Source: Promicromonospora sukumoe (GTDB taxonomy: Bacteria; Actinomycetota; Actinomycetes; Actinomycetales; Cellulomonadaceae). From it: a stretch of 64,000 nucleotides of DNA. The notes beneath the pieces were generated by a model, which was not told the origin of the DNA, searched no databases, and saw only the letters and a list, made by a program, of their open reading frames with translations. How positions within the stretch are numbered: position 1 is the first letter of the stretch; every line of letters starts with the position of its first letter. The position numbers and the translations under genes were made by a program. Below are positions 10,800 to 20,570 of the stretch, in pieces. The DNA is taken from positions 2,170,001 through 2,234,000 of the forward strand of contig NZ_JACGWV010000001.1 in NCBI RefSeq assembly GCF_014137995.1, given 5' to 3'.

Positions 10800-11921
10800 G
10801 TGCGTCTTCTCTTCGCAGGAACCCCTGAACCCGCAGTCGCCTCGCTGGAGGCTTTGCTCGGCTCGCGCCACGAGGTGGTGGCCGTCCTGACCCGCGCCGA
10901 CGCGCCGTCAGGCCGCGGCCGCAAGCTCACGCCGAGCCCGGTCCGGGCCCGGGCCGAGGAGGCCGGCCTGCGCGTCATCACGGACGTGCCGCGCGGGGAC
11001 GAGTTCGTCGCGATGCTCACCGAGCTCGAGATCGACGCGGCCCCCGTGGTCGCCTACGGGCACATCCTGCGTCCGGCCGTCCTGGCCGTTCCCCGCCTCG
11101 GCTGGATCAACCTGCACTTCTCGGTGCTGCCCGCCTGGCGCGGCGCCGCGCCGGTGCAGCGCGCCGTCATCGCGGGTGACGAGGTCACCGGCGCCACCAC
11201 CTTCCTGCTCGACGAGGGCATGGACACCGGCCCCGTGCTCGGCACGGCCACCGAGACGATCCGGCCCACCGACACCTCGGGCGACCTGCTGGGCCGACTC
11301 GCCGTCTCCGGCGCCGAGCTCCTGGTGGCGACGCTCGACGCCCTGGAGGACGGCACCCTCCAGCCCCAGGCGCAGCCCGCCGACGGCATCTCCGTGGCGC
11401 CCAAGCTCACGACCGACGACGCCCGCGTGGTGTGGACCGACCCCGCTCTCGCCGTCGACCGGCTGGTGCGCGGGTGCACGCCCGCGCCCGGCGCGTGGAC
11501 CGTGCTGCCCGACGGGTCCCGCCTGGGCCTCGGCCCCGTCTCGCCGCGCCCCGAGGTCACCGACCTGACGGCCGGCGAGGTGCGCGCGCACAAGCATGAG
11601 GTGCTGGTCGGGACGGCGACGCACGCCGTCGCGCTCGGCGAGGTGCGCCCGGTCGGCAAGAAGGCGATGCCCGCGCCCGACTGGGCCCGGGGCGGTGGCC
11701 GCGCGCTCGTCGAGGAGGGTCTCGTGCTCGGCGGCCTGACGGCGGGCGCGCCGACGGCGGGTGCGGCGGCAGCTCTGACGGCAGCAGGTTCGACTCCGGC
11801 AGCTTCGACGCAGCCAGGTGCAACGACGGCGGGTTCGCCGACGGCGGGTTCGCCGACGGCGGGCCCGGCAGCCGGGACGACGCCCGCAGGCGCCGCCGGC
11901 ACGGCGGAGGTGTCCGCATGA
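10800..11921 (+). CDS. fmt: Methionyl-tRNA formyltransferase with an unusual C-terminal extension
   Basis: Formylates Met-tRNAfMet using 10-formyl-tetrahydrofolate. The core carries the GTPEPA start, the [18 protein letters not shown] catalytic segment (Asn and His, near residue 105) and [11 protein letters not shown] with the catalytic Asp. The oligonucleotide-binding C-domain ends near residue 310. About 60 more residues follow, almost only Ala, Gly, Thr, Pro and Ser with short tandem units ([12 protein letters not shown]); this tail is not part of the family. The stop overlaps rsmB by 4 bp. Confidence 0.94.
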   Translation: MRLLFAGTPEPAVASLEALLGSRHEVVAVLTRADAPSGRGRKLTPSPVRARAEEAGLRVITDVPRGDEFVAMLTELEIDAAPVVAYGHILRPAVLAVPRLGWINLHFSVLPAWRGAAPVQRAVIAGDEVTGATTFLLDEGMDTGPVLGTATETIRPTDTSGDLLGRLAVSGAELLVATLDALEDGTLQPQAQPADGISVAPKLTTDDARVVWTDPALAVDRLVRGCTPAPGAWTVLPDGSRLGLGPVSPRPEVTDLTAGEVRAHKHEVLVGTATHAVALGEVRPVGKKAMPAPDWARGGGRALVEEGLVLGGLTAGAPTAGAAAALTAAGSTPAASTQPGATTAGSPTAGSPTAGPAAGTTPAGAAGTAEVSA

Positions 11922-13483
11922 GCGGCTACGAGGGCGACCGCGGCGGCAGCGGCGGCGGAAGTAGCAGTGGCGGGCGCGACGGCGACCGCGGCTTCGGCGA
12001 CGAGCGGCGCAGCTCCGCGGGCCGGCAGCGCTCCGCGTCGCGGTCCCGCGGCGACCGGTCCCGCACGTCGCAGGCCCCGTCGGAGCGGCGCAAGCGCACC
12101 GACCCCGCGCGGATGGCCGCGTTCGACGTGCTCCGCGAGGTCGACGAGTCCGACGCCTACGCGAACCTGGTGCTGCCGCCGCTGCTGCGCGAGCGGCGCA
12201 TCCGCGGCCGTGACGCCGGCTTCGCGACCGAGCTCACCTACGGCACCCTGCGCCTGCGCGGCCGGTACGACGCGATCCTGGCGACGTGCGTCGACCGCCC
12301 GCTGCCGGGCCTCGACCCGGCGCTGCTCGACGTGCTGCGGCTCGGCGCCCACCAGCTCCTCGGCATGCGCGTGCCCGGGCACGCGGCCGTCTCGGAGACC
12401 GTCGGGCTGGCCCGCAACCGGGTGGGTGCGGGTCCCGCGCAGATGGTGAACGCCGTGCTCCGCAGGGTGTCGGAGCGGCCGCTGGACGAGTGGCTGTCGA
12501 TCCTCGAGAAGGAGGCGCCCGACACCCTGACGGGTCTCGCGCTCGCCGAGTCGCACCCTCTGTGGATCGCGCGGGCGCTGCGCGAGGCGCTGGCCGGCAA
12601 CGAGCGAGGCGTGGACGAGCTCGCCGACCTGCTGGCCGCCGACAACGCCGCCCCGCGCGTCACCCTGGTGGCGCGCCCCGGGCTGGTCGAGGCCTCCGAC
12701 GAGGACGCCTGGGGCGACGTCGACCTGGTCGCGGGCCGCTGGGCGCCGACGGCGCTGCGCCTGGAGGGTTCGGACCCGTCCGGCATCCCGGCGATCCGCG
12801 AGGGCCTCGCGGGCGTGCAGGACGAGGGGTCGCAGCTCGTCACGCTCGCCCTGGCGGGCGTGCCCGTCGAGGGCCGGGACGAGCGCTGGCTGGACCTGTG
12901 CGCGGGCCCGGGCGGCAAGGCCGCGCTGCTCGGCGCGCTCGCCGCGCAGCGGGGTGCGGCCCTGGTCGCCAACGAGGTGGCACCGCACCGGGCCCGCCTG
13001 GTCAGGGGCGCCCTGGCCGCGCTGCCCGACGGCGCGGTCGAGGAGGTGCGCACCGGCGACGGCCGCGAGGTCGGCACGGAGGAGCCCGGGGCCTACGACC
13101 GCGTGCTGGTCGACGCCCCGTGCACCGGCCTGGGCGCGCTGCGCCGTCGGCCGGAGAGCCGGTGGCGGCGGACGCCGTCGGACCTCGCCGCCCTCACCGG
13201 GCTGCAGCGCGAGCTGCTCGCCTCGGCGCTGGACGCCGTCCGGCCCGGGGGAGTGGTGGCCTACGTGACGTGCTCGCCGCACCTGGCCGAGACGCAGCTC
13301 GTGGTCACCGACGTGCTGAAGAAGCGCGGCGACGTCGAGCGGCTCGACACCCCGGCCGCCGTGCGGTCCGCGCTGCGCCCGGGCGCGGACATCCCGTTGG
13401 CCGAACGCGACGACGTGCAGCTCTGGCCGCACGTCCACGGTACGGACGCGATGCACCTGACGCTGCTGCGCCGCACGGCGTAG
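11918..13483 (+). CDS. rsmB: 16S rRNA m5C967 methyltransferase RsmB (Sun)
   Basis: 521-aa enzyme that methylates C967 of 16S rRNA. The first ~65 residues are Gly/Ser/Arg-rich and probably disordered. A NusB-like RNA-binding domain follows ([20 protein letters not shown] onward), then a Rossmann methyltransferase domain with [13 protein letters not shown] for SAM binding, the catalytic-cysteine motif [13 protein letters not shown], and [14 protein letters not shown]. Both motif IV and motif VI cysteines are present. The gene is coupled to fmt through an ATGA overlap, a common pairing. Confidence 0.95.
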   Translation: MSGYEGDRGGSGGGSSSGGRDGDRGFGDERRSSAGRQRSASRSRGDRSRTSQAPSERRKRTDPARMAAFDVLREVDESDAYANLVLPPLLRERRIRGRDAGFATELTYGTLRLRGRYDAILATCVDRPLPGLDPALLDVLRLGAHQLLGMRVPGHAAVSETVGLARNRVGAGPAQMVNAVLRRVSERPLDEWLSILEKEAPDTLTGLALAESHPLWIARALREALAGNERGVDELADLLAADNAAPRVTLVARPGLVEASDEDAWGDVDLVAGRWAPTALRLEGSDPSGIPAIREGLAGVQDEGSQLVTLALAGVPVEGRDERWLDLCAGPGGKAALLGALAAQRGAALVANEVAPHRARLVRGALAALPDGAVEEVRTGDGREVGTEEPGAYDRVLVDAPCTGLGALRRRPESRWRRTPSDLAALTGLQRELLASALDAVRPGGVVAYVTCSPHLAETQLVVTDVLKKRGDVERLDTPAAVRSALRPGADIPLAERDDVQLWPHVHGTDAMHLTLLRRTA

Positions 13484-13492
13484 CAGCGTCAG
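13457..13492. terminator. Hairpin across the rsmB stop codon
   Basis: CTGACGCTGCT (13457-13467) pairs perfectly with AGCAGCGTCAG (13482-13492). The stem spans the rsmB stop and could serve both converging genes. No U tract is seen. Confidence 0.6.
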
Positions 13493-13523
13493 GTCGATGT
13501 TCGGCCCGGTCACCCGGTGAGAT

Positions 13524-14048
13524 TCAGTCGGTGAAATGGGGCGTGAAGTTGAAGCCGACGTTGCGAGGCTGGCGTCGTCGGCGTCCTGCCAGGCGCCCGA
13601 TCAGCTCGACGACCTGAAACGACCACAGCGCCGCCAGGATGATCAGGACGGCTCCGAAGCTCGCCATGGCACCGCCGAGGCCGCTCTCCATGGTGGGAGC
13701 GAAGTTGGTGGGGTCCAGGGGGTCGTAGCGGACGGTGACGACGTCGCCCACGGCAAGCGCATCGTCAGGGCGGGGCACGTAGGTCGCTGGCCCTCTGTCG
13801 CCCGTGGGAATCTCCAGCTTCAGGTTGTCGCCGCGCTCGACGACAACCGCATCGACGACGACACCGCGCGACTCCAGAACTTGCCGGTCCCCGTGGACAT
13901 CTGCGATGAGGAGGATGCCCAGCACGATGCAGCACGGGAAGAGGAACGCGTTGAACCAGAGCCGCCTGGTGCTGATGGTGCGGAGGTTGTAGGTCTCGTC
14001 GTAGAACCTGCGGAACCATCCGTGGCTGCCGTCCGGCTTGCTGACCAT
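13524..14048 (-). CDS. DUF3592-type membrane protein
   Basis: 174 aa with one membrane segment near residues 30-48 and a second near 128-147, joined by an extracytoplasmic beta-rich domain. That domain has the DUF3592 hallmarks, including VGDVVTVRYDPLDPTNF. A short basic tail follows. The function of the family is unknown. The ATG at 14048 is the first start of the frame. It stands alone between two convergent or divergent neighbours. Confidence 0.75.
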   Translation of the reverse strand: MVSKPDGSHGWFRRFYDETYNLRTISTRRLWFNAFLFPCCIVLGILLIADVHGDRQVLESRGVVVDAVVVERGDNLKLEIPTGDRGPATYVPRPDDALAVGDVVTVRYDPLDPTNFAPTMESGLGGAMASFGAVLIILAALWSFQVVELIGRLAGRRRRQPRNVGFNFTPHFTD

Positions 14049-14050
14049 GG

Positions 14051-14080
14051 CCGGACGTTAGCGCGCCGTCCGACGTCCGG
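14051..14080. repeat. Short inverted repeat upstream of the DUF3592 gene
   Basis: CCGGACGT and ACGTCCGG are separated by 14 bp, directly before the start codon of the minus-strand gene. It could be an operator or the end of the DUF1761 transcript. Confidence 0.35.
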
Positions 14081-14152
14081 GTCAGATGCTCCCGGGCGGA
14101 GCCTGGGTGAACTTTGGTACCTGGTCGCTGGAGGTGCGGCTGGAAGGCTCGG

Positions 14153-14581
14153 CTACACGCCCGCCGGCGGCCAGACGCCGATGATCACGGACATGACCAG
14201 GATCGTCACCAGCTCGTGGGCCAGGTTCAGGGTGGTGAGCGCGGGCGGGCGGCCCTCGAAGGCGTCGTGGGTGATGAAGCGGGCCGCCGTGAAGCCGATC
14301 CAGAGCAGCACGGCGGTCACCACCGACGCCGTGAAGAAGCTGCCCTCGTAGAAGACCCAGGAGATGTAGACGGCGCCGGCGAGCACCCACGCCGTCAGGA
14401 AGCTGACGATCACAGTGACGACGATGGGCCAGATGCCCGCCGCCTGCGCGGCCTTCGGGTCGACCCTCGCCAGGCGCATCCAGCGGGTGCCGAACACCCG
14501 GGGCGTGTACCAGACGGAGCCCACGACGAGCGTGGACAGCGTCGCCACGATCACAGCCCAGTAGTTCACTTCGGGGATCAT
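14153..14581 (-). CDS. DUF1761 family membrane protein
   Basis: 142 aa with four predicted membrane helices. The DUF1761 pattern is visible: NYWAVIVATLSTLVVGSVWY at the N-terminus, then FGTRWMRLA, a helix pair, and a C-terminal NLAHELVTILVMSVIIGVWP. The function is unknown. The ATG at 14581 follows a GGGAG ribosome site. It is divergent from rpe with only 36 bp between starts. Confidence 0.8.
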   Translation of the reverse strand: MIPEVNYWAVIVATLSTLVVGSVWYTPRVFGTRWMRLARVDPKAAQAAGIWPIVVTVIVSFLTAWVLAGAVYISWVFYEGSFFTASVVTAVLLWIGFTAARFITHDAFEGRPPALTTLNLAHELVTILVMSVIIGVWPPAGV

Positions 14582-14605
14582 CGGTGCTCCCTGTCCGTCG
14601 GCCTC

Positions 14606-14611
14606 TAGGCT
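14606..14611 (+). promoter_or_regulatory. -10 element for rpe (leaderless)
   Basis: TAGGCT ends 7 nt before the rpe ATG, the same arrangement as metK, fmt and hisE. Confidence 0.5.
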
Positions 14612-14617
14612 GGCATC

Positions 14618-15280
14618 ATGGCAGCACTCATCGCCCCCAGCATCCTGTCCGCCGACTTCGCGAACCTGGAGCGCGACCTCGGCAAGATCGCCACCGCCGA
14701 CTACGCGCACGTGGACGTCATGGACAACCACTTCGTGCCGAACCTGACGCTGGGGCTGCCGATCTTCGAGCGCCTCGCGAAGGTGTCGCCCATCCCGCTC
14801 GACGCCCACCTCATGATCGAGGACCCGGACCGGTGGGCGCCGGCGTTCGCGGAGGCGGGGGCGGCGTCGGTCACCTTCCACGCCGAGGCCGCGCAGGCGC
14901 CCGTGCGGCTGGCCCGGGAGCTGCACCGGCTCGGCTCGCGGGCCGGCGTCGCGCTGCGGCCCGCGACGCCCGTGGAGCCGTTCCTCGACCTGCTCGCCGA
15001 GGTCGACATGATCCTCGTGATGACGGTCGAGCCCGGCTTCGGCGGGCAGTCGTTCATCGACGGCACGCTGCCCAAGATCCGGCGCGCCCGGCAGGCCGTC
15101 AGCGAGTCCGGCCTGGACGTGTGGATCCAGGTCGACGGGGGAGTGTCCCGCGACACGATCGAGCGGGCGGCCGACGCCGGCGCGAACGTCTTCGTGGCGG
15201 GCTCGGCCGTGTACGGGGCCGAGGACATCCCGGCCGAGATCGCGACGCTCCGCGAGCTGGCGGCCAAGCACACCCACTGA
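14618..15280 (+). CDS. rpe: Ribulose-phosphate 3-epimerase
   Basis: Interconverts ribulose 5-phosphate and xylulose 5-phosphate in the pentose phosphate pathway. The 220-aa TIM barrel shows [29 protein letters not shown], the [13 protein letters not shown] strand, [12 protein letters not shown] and the phosphate-binding [11 protein letters not shown]. Catalytic Asp residues and metal-binding His residues are in place. Ribulose 5-phosphate is also a substrate of the RibB domain encoded just downstream. Confidence 0.96.
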   Translation: MAALIAPSILSADFANLERDLGKIATADYAHVDVMDNHFVPNLTLGLPIFERLAKVSPIPLDAHLMIEDPDRWAPAFAEAGAASVTFHAEAAQAPVRLARELHRLGSRAGVALRPATPVEPFLDLLAEVDMILVMTVEPGFGGQSFIDGTLPKIRRARQAVSESGLDVWIQVDGGVSRDTIERAADAGANVFVAGSAVYGAEDIPAEIATLRELAAKHTH

Positions 15281-15297
15281 CCCCACCAAACCCGCCT

Positions 15298-15360
15298 CGT
15301 TGAGTGCTGGGTATTCGCCCTTCTCGCGCACGAAAAAGGGCGAATACCCAGCACTCAACG
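15298..15360. repeat. 25-bp perfect inverted repeat (palindromic element) after rpe
   Basis: Arms 15298-15322 and 15336-15360 are perfectly complementary over 25 bp with a 13-bp loop. The left arm begins CGTTGAGTGCTGGGTATTCG. It lies 18 bp after the rpe stop and could act as a terminator, but the length and perfection are more like a palindromic repeat element. Confidence 0.75.
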
Positions 15361-15389
15361 GAGCCGGGTGGGTTAGTTCGTTCGGGTAG

Positions 15390-15409
15390 AAATAGTGTGC
15401 CAAGCGCGT
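15390..15409 (+). repeat. 20-bp direct repeat, copy 1 (left of the rib operon)
   Basis: AAATAGTGTGCCAAGCGCGT occurs here and again at 19682-19701, on the same strand on either side of the riboflavin operon. GTAGA precedes both, directly here and with two extra bases in copy 2. Confidence 0.8.
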
Positions 15410-15589
15410 TGTTTGACCGACGCACCTCGACGAGTCACGTCACCACGGAGCCCCGAGCGGGGGAGTCCGGGCGGGTATGCGGGCGCGCGGCAGCAGGGCC
15501 GCGGCGGCCCAGGTGGTGCCGGGGTGTGACGCAGGCCATGGCACCTGGCTGCGCGGGCTGTGGCATGCTGGCGATCAGCAGTACGCACA

Positions 15590-15724
15590 CACGTGCTCCG
15601 GGGTCGGTGTAATTCCGAGCCGGCGGTTATAGTCCGCGACCCGCGTCCGTCCGCAAGGACGGGCCGGTTGACCTGGTGGAACTCCAGGACCGACGGTGAA
15701 AGTCCGGATGGGAGGATGCACGTG
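15590..15724 (+). ncRNA. FMN riboswitch (RFN element)
   Basis: The conserved RFN pieces appear in order: TAATTCCGAGCCGGCGGT, AGTCCGCGA, GGTTGACCTGGTGGAACTCC, GACCGACGGTGAAAGTCCGG and ATGGGAGGATG. ACGTGC and GCACGT at the ends close helix P1. It senses FMN and lies 122 bp before ribD. I see no clear intrinsic terminator between it and ribD, so control may be at translation or by Rho; that part is inference. Confidence 0.95.
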
Positions 15725-15846
15725 CGGCGGAGCCGTCCCCAGGGGCGTGCTACGTCGTGACGTCGTGCGCGCGGGCTGGGCCTTCGGGCTCCCTGTCCGC
15801 GTACCCGTCGTCCACCCCCGGAGCGCCGACGCTCGGGGAGGACGGC

Positions 15847-16995
15847 ATGAATCAGGCAGCCACCGGTCAGACGGCGACAGCGCCGCACGGTCTCGAGGCG
15901 GCGATGCGCCGCGCGCTCGCGCTGGCACGGCTGGGACCGGCGTACGGGCCCAACCCGCGCGTCGGCTGCGTGCTCCTGGACCCCGACGGCCGCACCGTCG
16001 CGGAGGGCTACCACCGGGGCGCGGGGACGCCGCACGCCGAGGCCGCGGCCCTGACCGACGCCCGCTCCCGCGGCATCGACCCGCTCGGCACGACGGCGGT
16101 CGTGACGCTGGAGCCCTGCGCGCACCACGGCCGCACCGGTCCGTGCGCGGACGCCCTGATCGAGGCGGGCGTCGCCGCGGTGCACGTCGCGGTCGGCGAC
16201 CCGAACCCCGTCGCGACGGGCGGGGCGACCAAGCTCCGCGACGCCGGGATCGAGGTGACCACGGGCCTGCTCGCCGACGAGGGCGAGGAGCTGCTGCGTA
16301 CCTGGCTGCACGCCGTCCGCACGGGCCGCCCGTACGTCACGCTCAAGCTCGCGACCAGCCTCGACGGGCGGGTCGCCGCCGTCGACGGGACCAGCCGGTG
16401 GATCACCGGCGCGCAGGCCCGCGCGCACGCCCACGTCGTCCGCGCGCAGGTGGACGCCATCGCCGTCGGCACGGGGACCGCACTGGCCGACGACCCGTCC
16501 CTCACCGCGCGCCGGACCGACGGCGGCCGGTTCGAGCACCAGCCCCTGCGGGTGGTCCTCGGCGACCGTGTCGTGCCCGACGGCGCCCGCCTGCGCGGGC
16601 CCGGCGGCGACCTGCTCACGCTGCCCGGGCACGACCTCGACGGCGCCCTGCGCGCGCTCGGTGACCGGGAGGTGCGGCACCTGCTGGTGGAGGGCGGCCC
16701 CACGCTGGCGACCGCCCTGCTGGCCGCGGACGCCGTCGACGAGGTGCACGCGTACGTCGCGCCGGTGCTGCTCGGCGCGGGCGCGACCGCCGTCGGCGAC
16801 CTCGGCGTGACCACCATCGGTGAGGCCGCCCGGTTCGCCACCGACGACGTGACCCGGCTGGGCGACGACATGCTGCTGGTCGCCCGGCGGCTCAAGCCCC
16901 GAGAAACCCCGCTCGTAGAAGCACAGCCCGTAGAAGCGCATCCCACAGAGACGCAGCCCGGCCGGCCCGCCCGGCAGACCCAGGAGGAGATCTGA
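15847..16995 (+). CDS. ribD: Bifunctional riboflavin deaminase / reductase RibD
   Basis: Deaminates the pyrimidine intermediate, then reduces its ribosyl side chain. The N-terminal deaminase domain (about residues 15-155) has the zinc motifs PHAEAAAL and EPCAHHGRTGPC. The C-terminal reductase domain has RPYVTLKLATSLDGRVA, SRWITG and HLLVEGGPTLA. The last ~30 residues are a Gln/Glu/Pro-rich tail with VEAQPVEAHPTETQP that the family lacks. The ATG at 15847 follows a GGGGAGG ribosome site. It overlaps ribE by 1 bp. Confidence 0.95.
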   Translation: MNQAATGQTATAPHGLEAAMRRALALARLGPAYGPNPRVGCVLLDPDGRTVAEGYHRGAGTPHAEAAALTDARSRGIDPLGTTAVVTLEPCAHHGRTGPCADALIEAGVAAVHVAVGDPNPVATGGATKLRDAGIEVTTGLLADEGEELLRTWLHAVRTGRPYVTLKLATSLDGRVAAVDGTSRWITGAQARAHAHVVRAQVDAIAVGTGTALADDPSLTARRTDGGRFEHQPLRVVLGDRVVPDGARLRGPGGDLLTLPGHDLDGALRALGDREVRHLLVEGGPTLATALLAADAVDEVHAYVAPVLLGAGATAVGDLGVTTIGEAARFATDDVTRLGDDMLLVARRLKPRETPLVEAQPVEAHPTETQPGRPARQTQEEI

Positions 16996-17618
16996 TGTTC
17001 ACCGGAATCGTCGAGGAGCTCGGCTCCGTCGTCGCGCTCGTCCGGCCGGAGGCCGACACTCCCGCGGGCACCGCGCCCGACGCGGTCCTGACCGTCTCCG
17101 GGCCGCTCGCCACGTCCGACGCGCGCCCCGGCGACTCGATCGCCGTCGACGGCGTGTGCCTGACCGTCACCTCCGTGGCGGACGGTGCGTTCGTGGCCGA
17201 GGTGATGCCGGAGACCTTGCGGCGCACCTCCCTGGGCGGCCTCGTCCCGGGCGCCCAGGTCAACCTGGAGCGGGCCCTGCCGGCGAACGGGCGCCTGGGC
17301 GGGCACGTGGTCCAGGGGCACGTCGACGGCGTGGCGACGCTCGTGCGGCGCACGCCCGGCCCGCGCTGGGACGACCTCGAGTTCTCGGCGCCCGCCGCCC
17401 TGACGCGGTATGTCGCGGAGAAGGGCTCGGTGGCCCTGTCGGGCGTCTCCCTCACGGTGACCTGGGTGTCCGACGACGGCTTCGGCGTCTCCCTGATCCC
17501 GACCACGCTCGCCGCGACCACGCTGGGCCGCCTGGCCCCGGGGGACGCGGTCAACGTGGAGGTGGACGTGCTCGCGAAGTACGTCGAACGCCTGATGGCG
17601 GCGGGAGCGGTCCGATGA
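16995..17618 (+). CDS. ribE: Riboflavin synthase, alpha subunit
   Basis: Dismutates two 6,7-dimethyl-8-ribityllumazines to riboflavin. The 207-aa protein shows the internal duplication: [10 protein letters not shown] with [13 protein letters not shown] in the first half and [12 protein letters not shown] with [13 protein letters not shown] in the second. It starts with the invariant MFTGI. The stop overlaps the ribBA start (ATGA). Confidence 0.95.
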   Translation: MFTGIVEELGSVVALVRPEADTPAGTAPDAVLTVSGPLATSDARPGDSIAVDGVCLTVTSVADGAFVAEVMPETLRRTSLGGLVPGAQVNLERALPANGRLGGHVVQGHVDGVATLVRRTPGPRWDDLEFSAPAALTRYVAEKGSVALSGVSLTVTWVSDDGFGVSLIPTTLAATTLGRLAPGDAVNVEVDVLAKYVERLMAAGAVR

Positions 17619-19051
17619 CCGGCGGGCAGACGGGCGCCGTCAGCGCTCCGGGGATCGTGACGGGCAGCGTGGAGCGTGCCCTCGCCGAGCTCGCCGCGGG
17701 TCGTCCCGTGCTGGTGGCGGACGACGCCGGCCGGGAGAACGAGGTCGACGTCGTGCTGGCGGCGGGCACCGCGACGGAGCAGTGGGTCGCGTGGACCGTG
17801 CGGCACTCGTCGGGGTACCTGTGCGCGCCGATGCCGGCGCACCGGGCGGACGCCCTGGAGCTGCCGCTGATGGTGCCGAACACCGAGGACCCGCTCCGGA
17901 CGGCGTACACGGTGTCGGTGGACGCCGTCGGCGTCTCGACGGGCATCTCGGCCGCGGACCGGGCGCTCACGCTGCGCGTGCTCGGCGACCCGGCGTCGGG
18001 CGCGCGGGACCTGATCCGGCCCGGGCACGTGCTGCCGCTGCGGGCCCGGGCCGGCGGTGTGCTGGAGCGCCCGGGGCACACGGAGGCGGCGGTGGACCTG
18101 GTGCGGCTGGCCGGCGTGGCGGGCGAGGTGGGCGGCATCGCCGAGCTGGTCCGCGACGACGGCGCGGTGATGCGGCTGCCCGAGGCGCTGGCCCTGGCCG
18201 AGGAGCACGGGCTCGTGCTGCTGACCGTCAGCGACCTCGTGGCGTGGCGCACGGAGCACGACCCGGTGGTGCCGGCGGGCTCGACGGAGAACGACCCGGA
18301 GAGCATCGGCCCGGAGAGCGCACTCGGCCCCTGGGTCGAGCGCGTCGCCGTGGCCGCCCTGCCGACACGGCACGGCGACTTCCGGGTGGTGGCGTACCGC
18401 GACCTGCGTACCGGTGCGGAGCACCTGGCGCTGACACCCGAGGTCCCGGCGGGGCGGGGCGCCCGGCACGAGCAGGGGGACGAGCACAGCAGCCGGCACA
18501 GTGCCCTCGTGCGGGTGCACTCCGAGTGCCTCACCGGCGACGGGCTCGGCTCGCTGCGCTGCGACTGCGGACCCCAGCTCGAGGCCTCGCTGGAGGCGGT
18601 CGCGGCCGAGGGCGGCGCCGTCGTCTACCTGCGCGGGCACGAGGGCCGGGGGATCGGCCTGGCGGCCAAGATCCAGGCGTACGCGCTCCAGGACCTCGGG
18701 CTGGACACCGTGGAGGCGAACGTCGAGCTGGGCCTGCCGGTGGACGCGCGGGAGTACGGCGCGGCGTCGGCGATCCTCGCGGACCTCGGCCTGGACCGCG
18801 TGACGCTGCTGACGAACAACCCGGAGAAGGTGACGGGGCTGCGCGCGGCGGGCACGGACGTCGTCGGGCGACGGGGGCTGGTCGTGGGGCAGGGGGTGCA
18901 CAACCACCGGTACCTGGAGACCAAGCGGGTGGTACTGGGGCACAGCATCGGCACGCCGGGCGAGCACCAGATCCAGAACTACCTCCAGAGCCAGAACGAG
19001 CACGAGAACCAGCACCAGAACCAGCACGAGAACGAAGGAGCACGCGCATGA
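17615..19051 (+). CDS. ribBA: Bifunctional DHBP synthase / GTP cyclohydrolase II
   Basis: Supplies both riboflavin precursors: DHBP from ribulose 5-phosphate and the pyrimidine from GTP. The RibB domain (about residues 12-215) keeps RENE, the DRA region and GHTEA, but the usual DDEDRENEGD loop reads [10 protein letters not shown]. The RibA domain (about 240-450) has zinc cysteines in [17 protein letters not shown] and the [17 protein letters not shown] signature, so it looks active. The C-terminus is an odd Gln/Asn/His/Glu tail ([15 protein letters not shown]) from a tandem-repeated stretch just before ribH. Confidence 0.93.
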   Translation: MTGGQTGAVSAPGIVTGSVERALAELAAGRPVLVADDAGRENEVDVVLAAGTATEQWVAWTVRHSSGYLCAPMPAHRADALELPLMVPNTEDPLRTAYTVSVDAVGVSTGISAADRALTLRVLGDPASGARDLIRPGHVLPLRARAGGVLERPGHTEAAVDLVRLAGVAGEVGGIAELVRDDGAVMRLPEALALAEEHGLVLLTVSDLVAWRTEHDPVVPAGSTENDPESIGPESALGPWVERVAVAALPTRHGDFRVVAYRDLRTGAEHLALTPEVPAGRGARHEQGDEHSSRHSALVRVHSECLTGDGLGSLRCDCGPQLEASLEAVAAEGGAVVYLRGHEGRGIGLAAKIQAYALQDLGLDTVEANVELGLPVDAREYGAASAILADLGLDRVTLLTNNPEKVTGLRAAGTDVVGRRGLVVGQGVHNHRYLETKRVVLGHSIGTPGEHQIQNYLQSQNEHENQHQNQHENEGARA

Positions 19052-19557
19052 GCGGCGCAGGAGCACCCAGCATCATGGTCGACGGCACGGGCCTGCGGGT
19101 GGTGGTGATCGCGGCGAGCTGGCACGAGCAGGTGATGGACGGCCTGCTCGCCGGCGCCCGGCGCGCCCTGGTGGCGTCGGGCGCGCAGTGGACGGAGCTG
19201 CGGGTCCCGGGCTCGTTCGAGCTGCCCGTGGCCGCGGCCCGCGCGGCAGGGATCGGGGTCGGCGGGGGACCGGCGGCGGACGCCGTCGTCGCGCTCGGCG
19301 TCGTGATCCGCGGGGGCACCCCGCACTTCGAGTACGTGTGCCAGGCGGCGACGTCGGGCCTGACGGACGTGAGCGTGCGGACGGGGGTGCCGGTCGGGTT
19401 CGGCGTGCTGACGTGCGACGACGAGCAGCAGGCGCTCGACCGGGCGGGCCTGGAGGGGTCCAAGGAGGACAAGGGCGCGGAGGCGGCCGAGGCCGCGATC
19501 GCGACGGCAGTGGCGCTGAAGAGCCTCTCGTCGACGGCGGGCCTGCGGGGCCTCTGA
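19048..19557 (+). CDS. ribH: 6,7-dimethyl-8-ribityllumazine synthase
   Basis: Condenses DHBP with the ribitylamino pyrimidine. The 169-aa subunit of an icosahedral or pentameric enzyme shows [45 protein letters not shown] with the catalytic His, and [19 protein letters not shown]. The usual GNKG-like segment reads [13 protein letters not shown]. It overlaps ribBA by 4 bp and ends the operon. A 220-bp non-coding gap with a repeat copy follows. Confidence 0.95.
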   Translation: MSGAGAPSIMVDGTGLRVVVIAASWHEQVMDGLLAGARRALVASGAQWTELRVPGSFELPVAAARAAGIGVGGGPAADAVVALGVVIRGGTPHFEYVCQAATSGLTDVSVRTGVPVGFGVLTCDDEQQALDRAGLEGSKEDKGAEAAEAAIATAVALKSLSSTAGLRGL

Positions 19558-19681
19558 CCCGGCCTCTGGGCGGCGGCGGGCACCACGCCGCCGCCCAGGC
19601 CGAGGTGGAACGACGGCACGTCGAGGGTGGGGCGAGCGGCTTGACCGTCTCCCGGTCCTTGCAGCTCCTTTCCTCGTAGAT

Positions 19682-19701
19682 AAATAGTGTGCCAAGCGCG
19701 T
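19682..19701 (+). repeat. 20-bp direct repeat, copy 2 (right of the rib operon)
   Basis: Identical to 15390-15409. It lies in the gap after ribH, 76 bp before a lipoprotein gene; GGCACACT at 19759-19766 is the reverse complement of its AGTGTGCC core. Confidence 0.8.
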
Positions 19702-19776
19702 ACGCGCCCACCCAGGACAGGCCGACAACGCACCGACCAGCCGCAAGAAATAGGCCGGTCGGCACACTGAGCGGGC

Positions 19777-20466
19777 ATGAGAACCTCACACGCCCGGCGG
19801 GCGGCAGCGGTACTGGTGACGACGGCTCTGGTGGGAGCGCTGGCGGGCTGCGCCTCCGAGGCTCCGACCGGCGGAGCGCCGGGCACGAGCGGGGGAGCAG
19901 CAGGGGAGGCGTCGGAGGAGACGGCGGAGGGAACGGCCGAGGAGGCCGACCTGGTCGACGGGCTGCCCCAGGACGGGGTCGCGTGCGTCGACTGGATGCG
20001 GTTCCTCACCCCGACCGAGGCGGCGTCCGACGCGGGAGCCGTGCTCCTGGGGAAGGTCGTGCGGCACGAGGGGACGGCGGAGCTGTACGGCGTCGAGGCG
20101 AACCGCTGGCTGTTCGACGTCGAGGAGGTGCTGGAGCGGCCCGACCCCGAGGACGCCCGCGCGAACCCGGCCGCCGAGCCGCCGCCCGAGCTCGAGGTCT
20201 CGGCGGGCGAGCAGGTGTCGATCGTCTCCACGCCCGAGACCTGTGGGGGAGCGGACGCCGCGTACCCCGGCGGCGACCCGCTCGACCCGGCTACGGCCAC
20301 GGGCGGGGGCGCGGGCTCCGGGTCCGTGATCGTGCTGCTGTCCGGCTCGACCGACGACGGCTCCTCGGACGAGCCCGTCGGGTTCCACCTGATCACGCCC
20401 TACCAGGGCGTGGTCCTGCCCACGGACGACGGCGGGCTGCCGGCGGAGTGGCCCGATGCCTCGTGA
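19777..20466 (+). CDS. Putative lipoprotein of unknown function
   Basis: 229 aa. A signal peptide with a lipobox (VGALAGC, Cys near residue 25) is followed by an acidic Gly/Glu/Ala linker and a domain with LLGKVVRHEGTAELYGVEAN, VSAGEQVSIVSTPETC and VIVLLSGSTDDGS. The latter resembles small beta-barrel extracytoplasmic domains, but I recognise no named family. It is probably anchored on the outer face of the membrane. It is a single gene between ribH and hisE. Confidence 0.7.
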   Translation: MRTSHARRAAAVLVTTALVGALAGCASEAPTGGAPGTSGGAAGEASEETAEGTAEEADLVDGLPQDGVACVDWMRFLTPTEAASDAGAVLLGKVVRHEGTAELYGVEANRWLFDVEEVLERPDPEDARANPAAEPPPELEVSAGEQVSIVSTPETCGGADAAYPGGDPLDPATATGGGAGSGSVIVLLSGSTDDGSSDEPVGFHLITPYQGVVLPTDDGGLPAEWPDAS

Positions 20467-20570
20467 GGGACGCGGCGTGAGGCACGCTGCACGGCACGGC
20501 ACGGAGCGGCGCCGAACGAGAGGCTGGCCACAACGTGGGACGGTGAGGGGTGGTGCCCCCGTCGCCCGAC

